Made by a program: the position numbers and the translations under genes. 35,674 nucleotides of DNA. It comes from JBEIVB01 sp040374085 (GTDB taxonomy: Bacteria; Bacteroidota; Bacteroidia; UBA4408). The first letter of the stretch is position 1, and each line of letters opens with the position of its first letter. Under the pieces are notes generated by a model. That model ran no database searches. It was not told the DNA's origin and was given only the letters and a program-made list of their open reading frames with translations. The DNA lies in assembly GCA_040374085.1 (NCBI GenBank), contig JBEIVB010000016.1:1-35674 (forward strand). The letters are read 5' to 3'. Positions 6,825-14,146 of this stretch are shown here, in pieces.

Positions 6825-8828
6825 TTAGTACGCAAGTAGTTTGAGGAGCTGCTCCTCGAAGCGCTGTTTGGGTAAAAAGTTCCATTCGAGCTCGGTTGCA
6901 AACGGAACGGCCGTATCTATGCTTGCCGAGCGCACAACGGGGGCATCTAAATGCGCAAATGCTTCTTCCATGATGATGGCCGAAAGCTCTCCACCAATGC
7001 CACCGGTAAGGGTATCTTCGTGCAAGATGATGGCTTTACCGGTTTTCTTTACAGATTCCAGAACCGATTCTTTATCGAGCGGCAATAGGGTGCGCAGATC
7101 AATTAGGTCGGCAGAAATTTCCGGATGGCAATCGAGCAATTCCATAGCCCAGTGAACTCCCATGCCATAGGTTATAATGGAAACTTGATGCCCGCTGCGT
7201 ACGGTGCGCGCTTTGCCAATCTCTAGGGTGTAAAAGTCTTGGGGTACATCTCCGGTAATGCTTCTGTAGAGAGCCTTGTGCTCGAAAAACAGCACCGGGT
7301 TGGGATCTTCAAAAGCGGCGCAAATGAGCCCTTTTGCGTCTTCCGGAAATGCCGGATACACCACTTTCAAACCGGGTGTATGAAAGAACCATGCTTCGTT
7401 GCTCTGAGAGTGGAAAGGTCCGGCACCAACACCTGCTCCGGTAGGCATGCGCACCACCACATCGGCGTTCTGGCCCCAGCGCCAATGGGCTTTGGCCAGG
7501 TTGTTTACAATTTGATTGAAGCCGCAGGTTACAAAGTCGGCAAACTGCATCTCCACCATGGCTTTCATGCCGTTTATGCTCAATCCCAAACTCGCACCCA
7601 CAATGGCCGATTCGCACAAAGTGGTGTTGCGCACCCGCTCAGAACCGAACGCCTCGAGAAACCCTTCGGTAACTTTAAACGCACCGCCATAATCGGCAAT
7701 ATCCTGCCCCATCAGCACCAAATTGGGATGGCGCTCCATGCTTTGGCGCATGCCCTGTGCCAAAGCATCCAGGAAGCGCATGGAAGCTGTATCCGATTTT
7801 TCGGGTAAAATGCTTTGGTTATGAAATGGTGCGTATACGTCGTTTAACTCTTCTTGGGTGTTTGGCACCGGACGAGTCTCGGAGAAGGCAATATCCAGCC
7901 CTTCGTCGATGCGGCGTTTTATGTCGGCGCGGATTTCTTTTATGTCGTCTGCTGTAATGACCGATTCTTCCAACAAATAGGCTTCATAGTTGGTTACCGG
8001 GTCCTTCTTGCCCCAATCCTCAAACAACTGCTTGGGAATGTATTTTGTACCCGAGGCTTCCTCGTGGCCCCGCATACGGAAGGTGATGCACTCGAGTAAA
8101 ACAGGCCGAGGATCTTTGCGTATGGAGGCCGCCAGCTTGCGCACGGTATCGTAGACCTCGAGGATGTTGTTGCCATCGATGCGCACAGCCTCTATGCCGT
8201 ATCCCGGGCCTTTATCCGTAAAATGCTTGAATTTAAATTGTTGGTTGCTGGGGGTACTGAGGCCGTATCCGTTGTTTTCAACGGTGAAAATCACCGGCAA
8301 ATTCCACACGGCAGCTTGGTTCACAGCCTCATGAAAATCGCCTTCGCTGGCGCCCCCATCTCCGGTGAATACCGCAGTTATCTTTTGCTCTTTCCTTAAA
8401 AGATGCGCAAGGGCGATTCCATCGGCCACGCCCATCTGCGGACCCAAATGCGAAATCATACCTACAATGTTGTAATCGCGAGTGCCAAAATGGAAGGAAC
8501 GCTCACGCCCTTTGCTGAAACCACTTGCAGTACCCTGAAACTGGGCAAAGAGGCGGTGAAAGGGAATGCCCCGCCCAGTAAAGATACCCAGGTTGCGGTG
8601 CATGGGAAGGATGTATTCGTCTTGCTCCAATGCCATGACCATGCCCACCGAGATGGCCTCTTGGCCTATGCCCGAAAACCATTTGGAGATTTTTCCCTGA
8701 CGAAGTAAAATCAACATCTTCTCCTCAATCATCCTGGGCTCCAGAAGCGCTTTGTAGAGGTTGACGAGGGTCTCGTCTCGGTATTTCTTGCGGTCGAATG
8801 AAAGGTGGCGGGGAACAATGGTGTCCAT
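6825..8828 (-). CDS. 2-oxoacid dehydrogenase E1, fused alpha and beta subunits
   Basis: This 667-residue thiamine-diphosphate enzyme has the alpha domain in residues 1-330 and the beta (transketolase-like) domain from about 345 to the end. The TPP/Mg motif is complete: GDG at 156-158 and NN at 185-186. The alpha half has MHRNLGIFTGRG and SFHFGTRDYNIVGMISHLGPQ; the beta half has GQDIADYGGAFKVTEG and GAGPFHSQSNEAWF. Family knowledge: it decarboxylates a 2-oxoacid and acylates the lipoyl group of E2. Sequence style points to the branched-chain 2-oxoisovalerate type, but substrate assignment is inferred. E2 and E3 genes are not in the window. The start ATG at 8828 follows a TACTTTTG promoter box by 17 nt. 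A longer reading frame upstream runs antisense through serC and is rejected. Confidence 0.9.
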   Translation of the reverse strand: MDTIVPRHLSFDRKKYRDETLVNLYKALLEPRMIEEKMLILLRQGKISKWFSGIGQEAISVGMVMALEQDEYILPMHRNLGIFTGRGIPFHRLFAQFQGTASGFSKGRERSFHFGTRDYNIVGMISHLGPQMGVADGIALAHLLRKEQKITAVFTGDGGASEGDFHEAVNQAAVWNLPVIFTVENNGYGLSTPSNQQFKFKHFTDKGPGYGIEAVRIDGNNILEVYDTVRKLAASIRKDPRPVLLECITFRMRGHEEASGTKYIPKQLFEDWGKKDPVTNYEAYLLEESVITADDIKEIRADIKRRIDEGLDIAFSETRPVPNTQEELNDVYAPFHNQSILPEKSDTASMRFLDALAQGMRQSMERHPNLVLMGQDIADYGGAFKVTEGFLEAFGSERVRNTTLCESAIVGASLGLSINGMKAMVEMQFADFVTCGFNQIVNNLAKAHWRWGQNADVVVRMPTGAGVGAGPFHSQSNEAWFFHTPGLKVVYPAFPEDAKGLICAAFEDPNPVLFFEHKALYRSITGDVPQDFYTLEIGKARTVRSGHQVSIITYGMGVHWAMELLDCHPEISADLIDLRTLLPLDKESVLESVKKTGKAIILHEDTLTGGIGGELSAIIMEEAFAHLDAPVVRSASIDTAVPFATELEWNFLPKQRFEEQLLKLLAY

Positions 8829-8845
8829 GAACAGAAAAATATCGG

Positions 8846-8853
8846 CAAAAGTA
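8846..8853 (-). promoter_or_regulatory. -7 promoter box for the E1 dehydrogenase gene
   Basis: The minus strand reads TACTTTTG, an exact match, 17 nt before the ATG at 8828. It probably drives both the E1 gene and the DUF2279 gene behind it. Confidence 0.6.
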
Positions 8854-8899
8854 GAAAATAATGAGGCCCTCGTGCCTATTATCCCCCGCTCCGAAACCT

Positions 8900-8907
8900 T
8901 ACCTTTG
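8900..8907 (+). promoter_or_regulatory. -7 promoter box for serC
   Basis: TACCTTTG is an exact match, 15 nt before the ATG at 8923. It forms a divergent pair with the box at 8846-8853. Confidence 0.6.
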
Positions 8908-8922
8908 CACAAATTCTTGGAT

Positions 8923-10002
8923 ATGCACGTGCACAATTTCAGCGCCGGCCCCGGCATTCTTCCGCAATCGGTTTTGCAACAGGCAGCCCAGTCTGTTCTC
9001 AATTTCGATGGTTTGAACCTCTCCTTGTTGGAGATCTCCCACAGAAGTAAAAATTTCATCGCCGTTATGGATGAAGCCAGAGCACTTGTAAAGGAACTTC
9101 TTCACTTAGACGATGCCTATGATGTACTGTATCTGGGCGGTGGCGCGAGTTTGCAGTTTGCCATGGTGCCCTACAATTTGCTTTCTACCCAAGGTACCGC
9201 AGGATATGTGAATACCGGTGTTTGGGCAACCAAGGCCATCAAGGAGGCGAAAAAGATCGGCAATACCCAGGTGGTGGCTTCGAGCGAAGACCGCAAGTTT
9301 GCCTACATCCCCAAGGGATATACCATCCCCGATAATTTGGATTACCTGCACATTACCTCCAACAACACCATCTACGGCACCCAAATGATGGAGTTCCCAG
9401 AAACCGCCGTGCCGTTGGTATGCGATATGAGCTCCGATATTTTTTCGCGTGAGGTAGACGGAAAAAAATTCGCTTTGATTTATGCCGGTGCCCAGAAAAA
9501 TATGGGTCCTGCCGGTGCTACCATGGTTGCCCTACGCACGGATATGCTCGGGAAAACAGGACGCACGATGTTGAGCATGCTCGATTATCAGGTGCACATA
9601 AAAGGAGAATCTATGTTCAATACTCCACCCGTGTTTCCGATCTACGTTACCATGCTCACCTTGCGTTGGATTAAAGAGCAAGGCGGCGTATTGGCGCTGG
9701 AGCAACGCAACAACGAAAAAGCCAAAACGTTGTACGCCGAAATCGATCGCAACTCGATGTTCACCGGAACCGTCGATGCAGAGGACCGATCCCACATGAA
9801 CGTCAATTTCGTGCTTACCGAGGCCGGTGCTCCTCACGAAGCTGTTTTTGCGGCTATGACCAAAGAAGCCGGCATCAGCGGAATCAACGGCCACCGCGAT
9901 GTGGGTGGATATCGTGCTTCGCTGTACAACGCCCTGCCGTTGGAATCGGTTCACGCCTTGGTAGAGGTGATGCAGGCCTTCGAAAAAAAGATCCACAGTT
10001 AA
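8923..10002 (+). CDS. serC: Phosphoserine aminotransferase SerC
   Basis: This 359-residue PLP-dependent class V aminotransferase converts 3-phosphohydroxypyruvate and glutamate to phosphoserine (serine synthesis; in some bacteria also pyridoxine synthesis). Diagnostic features: the N-terminus HNFSAGPGILP, NLSLLEISHRSKNF, LGGGASLQFAMVP, the PLP-lysine segment YAGAQKNMGPAG with Lys192, and the C-terminal GINGHRDVGGYRASLYNALP. Length matches the family (about 360). The start at 8923 fits both the conserved N-terminus and the promoter box 15 nt upstream. A serA gene is not adjacent; a PKD lipoprotein gene follows after 46 nt. Confidence 0.96.
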   Translation: MHVHNFSAGPGILPQSVLQQAAQSVLNFDGLNLSLLEISHRSKNFIAVMDEARALVKELLHLDDAYDVLYLGGGASLQFAMVPYNLLSTQGTAGYVNTGVWATKAIKEAKKIGNTQVVASSEDRKFAYIPKGYTIPDNLDYLHITSNNTIYGTQMMEFPETAVPLVCDMSSDIFSREVDGKKFALIYAGAQKNMGPAGATMVALRTDMLGKTGRTMLSMLDYQVHIKGESMFNTPPVFPIYVTMLTLRWIKEQGGVLALEQRNNEKAKTLYAEIDRNSMFTGTVDAEDRSHMNVNFVLTEAGAPHEAVFAAMTKEAGISGINGHRDVGGYRASLYNALPLESVHALVEVMQAFEKKIHS

Positions 10003-10048
10003 CCCACCCTTTTCTTGGGGTAAGCGTATCAACTACAAAAGAATCATC

Positions 10049-10906
10049 ATGCGTTTGGCGTTGTTCTGGGTTCTGTTGGTAGCCCTTGGTTTCAGTTCCT
10101 GTACCAAAGAACCTACGCTTACCTTAAATCTGCCGGCCAATTATATGGTGGGAGATACCCTTCGTCCCAATGTAGAACAAACCAATATAACTTCATGGTT
10201 GTGGGATTTCGGTGATGGAACCACCTCGAACCTGATGCTCCCACCCAAATACTACACAAAGCCCGGAACGTATTCGGTTAGGCTCACCGGAACCTCTGCC
10301 GATGGCAAGCAACAGCTCACGCAGCAAGCCATCGTTCGGGTAGACGCACCGGTGTTTTCCATAGGATTAAAGCTAACCGGCAACGGCCCCAACTTAAACG
10401 TCGCTACCTCCAACAATCCGTCATGGAAACAGAGCCTGCTTATGTTTGGCTCTCCATTTGGCGGGGGCAGCGCTCGCTTGGTAAACCGTTTTGTTTCCTC
10501 ACAAGGCCCCGATACTTTGGAAATGGGTTTTGGAATGCTCTCGGCCCAAGGCATCACTTCCTGGACCGCTTTGCGCTTCTTACTGAAGCCTCAAACCGAT
10601 GCAAACGGAAATGCCTTGGCTTGGAACAATGCCATTGCGGCAACCGATGCCGGTGCGGTTTTCAGAGGTGTGCTCGGTGGATTTCGCATTCGTCCCATTA
10701 ACGCTCCCGACCCAAATCCAACCCGCATTTTGGTGCAACAGGTGCGCTTTTATGCCCTCAACGACAGTTTGCATGCCCAGGTTTCCGGTAGATTAGAAGG
10801 ACAAGTTTTTCTTACCCCACCGCCCCCCAGCCAGCCCATTCTTCTGCGTATGAATGCTTCGGGTACTTTTTCTCTTCACTTTGCCCTCGATAAAAACGGC
10901 ATATAG
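10049..10906 (+). CDS. PKD-domain lipoprotein
   Basis: A 285-residue protein with a lipoprotein signal (MRLALFWVLLVALGFSSC, lipidated Cys18). Right after it, residues 24-100 form a PKD fold with WLWDFGDGTTSN and GTYSVRLTGT. The rest, about 180 residues, is beta-rich and not recognised. PKD domains are extracellular beta-sandwiches for carbohydrate or protein contacts; an envelope lipoprotein is all that can be said. No good promoter box lies in the 46-nt gap after serC, so read-through from serC is possible. The next gene begins 29 nt downstream with its own promoter box. Confidence 0.72.
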   Translation: MRLALFWVLLVALGFSSCTKEPTLTLNLPANYMVGDTLRPNVEQTNITSWLWDFGDGTTSNLMLPPKYYTKPGTYSVRLTGTSADGKQQLTQQAIVRVDAPVFSIGLKLTGNGPNLNVATSNNPSWKQSLLMFGSPFGGGSARLVNRFVSSQGPDTLEMGFGMLSAQGITSWTALRFLLKPQTDANGNALAWNNAIAATDAGAVFRGVLGGFRIRPINAPDPNPTRILVQQVRFYALNDSLHAQVSGRLEGQVFLTPPPPSQPILLRMNASGTFSLHFALDKNGI

Positions 10907-10921
10907 CCCGTCTTCTTATCT

Positions 10922-10929
10922 TATTTTTG
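10922..10929 (+). promoter_or_regulatory. -7 promoter box for the M1 peptidase gene
   Basis: TATTTTTG is an exact match, only 6 nt before the ATG at 10936. An in-frame TTG at 10927 lies within the box. A leaderless or nearly leaderless message is predicted. Confidence 0.55.
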
Positions 10930-10935
10930 GGGCCT

Positions 10936-13900
10936 ATGAACATCCGCATCTCGGCCCTTTGTCTTTTGGTTCTCTGGTCTTTTGGTGTTCTTGCCTCAGC
11001 TCCCTGGCAGGTTCCCTATCGCAGCAAGGCCAATCCGCATTATTGGAAAAACAAATCCCATGCCTTAGGCATGGATTACTGGCAACAGGATGTGTCGTAT
11101 CGGTTGAAAGCCCGCATGGATGAGCAAAGCGACATCCTTACCGGCGAGGCACGCATTGCCTACTACAACAACTCCCCCGATACCTTGCGTGAGGTATTTT
11201 TTCACCTGTATCAGAACGCTTTTCAACCGGACAGTTACCTCGATCATCTGTACGATGCAAACCATGCTTCACCGCGTTATGGGTTTTATGAGCGTCAGAA
11301 ATTGGGCACCGCTGTTGACACCTTGTTGGTAAACGGAAAACAGGTAAAGACTCAGCTCGACAACACCATTTTAAAGGTTTGGTTAAATGCTCCTCTCTTG
11401 CCCGGCGACAGTCTTCAGATCGATGTTCGATTCGAAACCTGGTTCGATCCTATGGGCAGCGGGCGCCGAAGAATGAAAACCTTTCAAACCTTTGGTCAAA
11501 AGCACTTCGATGGGGTGCATTGGTACCCGCGCCTGGCGGTATATGACCGAAAAAAAGGATGGGATACCGATCAGCATCTTGGAAGAGAGTTTTATGGAGA
11601 TTTTGGCACGTTTGACCTCGAGCTCGATATGGCATCCAATATGGTAGTGGAGGCCACCGGCTTGCTGCTGAACCGCGAAGAGGTGCTGCCCGATTCTTTG
11701 AGGAAGAAGCTCGACCTTAAGCAGTTTGCCAACAAGCCATGGGACAGCCCTCCTTCCACGCCAATTCCATATAAACCCGGAGAGCGTAAGGTGTGGCGCT
11801 ACCATTCAGAAGGTGTGCACGACGTGGCGTTTACGGCCGATCCAACCTACCGCATTGCCGAGGCGTGGGTGGGTCCCATTCAGGTGGTTGCGCTGGCTCA
11901 GGAAAGCCACGCTTCGGGCTGGCAAAACGCCGCCGAGTATGGTGCCAAGGTCATTTCGGTTTACCAACAGGATATAGGTTCTTATCTATACAACAAAATG
12001 GTTGTAGCCGATGCACGCGATGGAATGGAGTATCCGATGCTTACCCTAGACGGGGGCCGAGATCCCGATTATCGCGGACTGCTGGCACACGAGATTGCCC
12101 ACAATTGGTTTTTTGGAATGGTGGGCAGCAACGAAACCTATCGCGCATTTTTGGATGAGGGATTTACCCAGTTTCTCACCACGTGGTGCTTGGAACGGTT
12201 GGAGGGAAAATACCTTCCGGCGAGTGCTCCTTCTGGGAGGTACCTGAAAAAGGTACATCGCCTTGAGGAGGTTCGTTTTGCTCGATCCTACGGGGCCTAC
12301 CTCCAGTCTGCCCAGCGCGAAGATCCGGTTACCATTAATACCCATTCCGATGGTTTCGATGCTGCCCTCGACCAAGGTGGCGGCTACCGAATGGCCTACT
12401 ATAAAACCACCACCATGTTATACAACCTTCAAATGGTGCTGGGCGATAGTTTGTTTCAAAAGGCCTTCCGGAATTATTTCTCATCCTGGCAATTGGCGCA
12501 TCCATACCCCGAAGATTTTCGTTCGAGCATCATACGCTCCGCTAAAGTAGACTTGAATTGGTTTTTTGATCAATGGATAGAAACGGCCAAAACCATCGAT
12601 TACCGCGTGGGCAAGCCGCACCGTTTGGCTAAAGGGAAGTATTCCATTTCGCTTTCTCGAAAGGGTCGCGGCCAAAGCCCGTTGGATGTGCAGGTGGTTA
12701 TCAAAGACGGCCAACATCTGAATTACCACATTCCCAACGATTGGTTTATAAAATCTACAACTGCCCGCATTGCGCAGAAATGGTTTGGTTGGGATTTGCT
12801 AAACCCATCTTACCGCTTAGAGGTGGAGGCTCCTTCGGGCATTCGCTCGGTAAGCATTGATACGTCTGGACGATTGGCCGATGTTTATCGATACGACAAT
12901 CGCTACCCGCGCCCTGTATCCGTGCAATGGGATCCTTTGGTTGCACGTCCCAATGATTGGAAGAACCTTCTGGTTCAGCACCGACCGGATGTTTGGTACA
13001 ATCAGGTTGATGGTATAAAATTAGGTTGGCACGCCGAGATGGCGTATGCTCAATACCGGCATTTACTGGATGTAAGTGCATGGGTAAACACAGGTCTGCT
13101 GGCTCAAAACGCTCTGCCTTATGTTCGGGGCTGGGATCGGTTCAACTACCAGATGCGCTGGCGAGAGCCCATCCACCGTTTATCTCGATTAACTCAGTTT
13201 GAATTGCGCAGTGCCATACTCGAAGGACTCAGCTTACAACAGGTGGGCATAAACCAGCAGGGTAGGGGACAGAGGTGGACCTACAGTTTGTTTTACCGGG
13301 CACTTCATCGCTACACATCCGACGGATATTCGGCTTATGCACCCGATTGGGGCCAGAGTTTAAATCAAAGCGTAAACGTTACGGCCAAAGGCACTTCGGG
13401 TCATGGCTCTGAAGCGGTGAATTGGATGCTTGGACTCAGGGCCGGTTTAGTTGGGCAAAGCTCAATGGCCATAGGCTATCAACAGGCCCATGCAGAGGCT
13501 CGTCAGGAACGTCGCTTCTTGCGCGGTTCGCTTCGCTGGCGTGCCTTTGCTCAATGGAGCTTGGGTGCAGTGCCTTTTGAAAGCGCTTTGTTTGCTGCCG
13601 GAGCCAACCCCGAAACGGCATGGGATTATGCCCTACTCCGCAGTCCGGTTGCAGCCCCTGCATCTTGGGCAGCACCTTCCGGAAACGCGGTTCCCGGGCA
13701 CATACATCTGGGTGGCGGCCTAAATCTTCGCGGGTATACGGGCTATGCTATGCCGGTGTTTTTGAAGTCTAAACCCGACGAGCAAATCTGGCTCAATACG
13801 GTTTCCAATGGGGTTTCTACCAGTTGGGAATGGGGTTTATCGGGCTTTTGGCCCTCGTCCAGAAGTGCTCTCGGCAAATGGTTCGGTTGCCAACCCTATG

Positions 13901-14139
13901 CGTTTGCCGATGCCGGTGTGCCCATGCCGGGCGGTATTCAATTCCGCGACATGGGTGCCCTTGTGCGCGCCGATGCCGGTTTGGGAATGGCGCTGCAGGT
14001 GCGCAACTGGGGCGGTTTAAACCGGGTGAAGCCATTTACGCTTAGGATTGATTTTCCTGTGTACCTTTCAAACGCTCCCGCCCGTGAAGCCCAAAACCTG
14101 GCTTTTCGATGGCAGGTGGGCATAAACAGAAGCTTTTAA
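10936..14139 (+). CDS. M1-family metallopeptidase fused to an Omp85-like outer-membrane beta-barrel
   Basis: A 1067-residue protein with an N-terminal signal peptide (MNIRISALCLLVLWSFGVLAS). Residues 30-600 are a gluzincin M1 peptidase: HEIAH at 385-389 and the third zinc ligand Glu408 in FLDEGF give HExxH-18-E, preceded by MEYPMLTLDGG. From about residue 687 the sequence changes to alternating hydrophobic strands that open with WYNQVDGIKLGWH. It later has LRGYTGY at 931-937, like the Omp85 loop-6 RGY/F motif, then LRIDFPVY at 1036-1043, and ends in GINRSF with a terminal Phe. These resemble an Omp85/surface-antigen 16-strand barrel without POTRA domains. I infer an outer-membrane-anchored aminopeptidase; which side the peptidase faces is unknown. 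It is followed after 7 nt by the ddl gene. Confidence 0.85.
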   Translation: MNIRISALCLLVLWSFGVLASAPWQVPYRSKANPHYWKNKSHALGMDYWQQDVSYRLKARMDEQSDILTGEARIAYYNNSPDTLREVFFHLYQNAFQPDSYLDHLYDANHASPRYGFYERQKLGTAVDTLLVNGKQVKTQLDNTILKVWLNAPLLPGDSLQIDVRFETWFDPMGSGRRRMKTFQTFGQKHFDGVHWYPRLAVYDRKKGWDTDQHLGREFYGDFGTFDLELDMASNMVVEATGLLLNREEVLPDSLRKKLDLKQFANKPWDSPPSTPIPYKPGERKVWRYHSEGVHDVAFTADPTYRIAEAWVGPIQVVALAQESHASGWQNAAEYGAKVISVYQQDIGSYLYNKMVVADARDGMEYPMLTLDGGRDPDYRGLLAHEIAHNWFFGMVGSNETYRAFLDEGFTQFLTTWCLERLEGKYLPASAPSGRYLKKVHRLEEVRFARSYGAYLQSAQREDPVTINTHSDGFDAALDQGGGYRMAYYKTTTMLYNLQMVLGDSLFQKAFRNYFSSWQLAHPYPEDFRSSIIRSAKVDLNWFFDQWIETAKTIDYRVGKPHRLAKGKYSISLSRKGRGQSPLDVQVVIKDGQHLNYHIPNDWFIKSTTARIAQKWFGWDLLNPSYRLEVEAPSGIRSVSIDTSGRLADVYRYDNRYPRPVSVQWDPLVARPNDWKNLLVQHRPDVWYNQVDGIKLGWHAEMAYAQYRHLLDVSAWVNTGLLAQNALPYVRGWDRFNYQMRWREPIHRLSRLTQFELRSAILEGLSLQQVGINQQGRGQRWTYSLFYRALHRYTSDGYSAYAPDWGQSLNQSVNVTAKGTSGHGSEAVNWMLGLRAGLVGQSSMAIGYQQAHAEARQERRFLRGSLRWRAFAQWSLGAVPFESALFAAGANPETAWDYALLRSPVAAPASWAAPSGNAVPGHIHLGGGLNLRGYTGYAMPVFLKSKPDEQIWLNTVSNGVSTSWEWGLSGFWPSSRSALGKWFGCQPYAFADAGVPMPGGIQFRDMGALVRADAGLGMALQVRNWGGLNRVKPFTLRIDFPVYLSNAPAREAQNLAFRWQVGINRSF

Positions 14140-14146
14140 AATTCAC

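Noticed and set aside
8829..9059. N-terminal extension of the E1 dehydrogenase frame
   Set aside because: It runs antisense through serC and across both divergent promoter boxes; ATG 8828 fits the family N-terminus.
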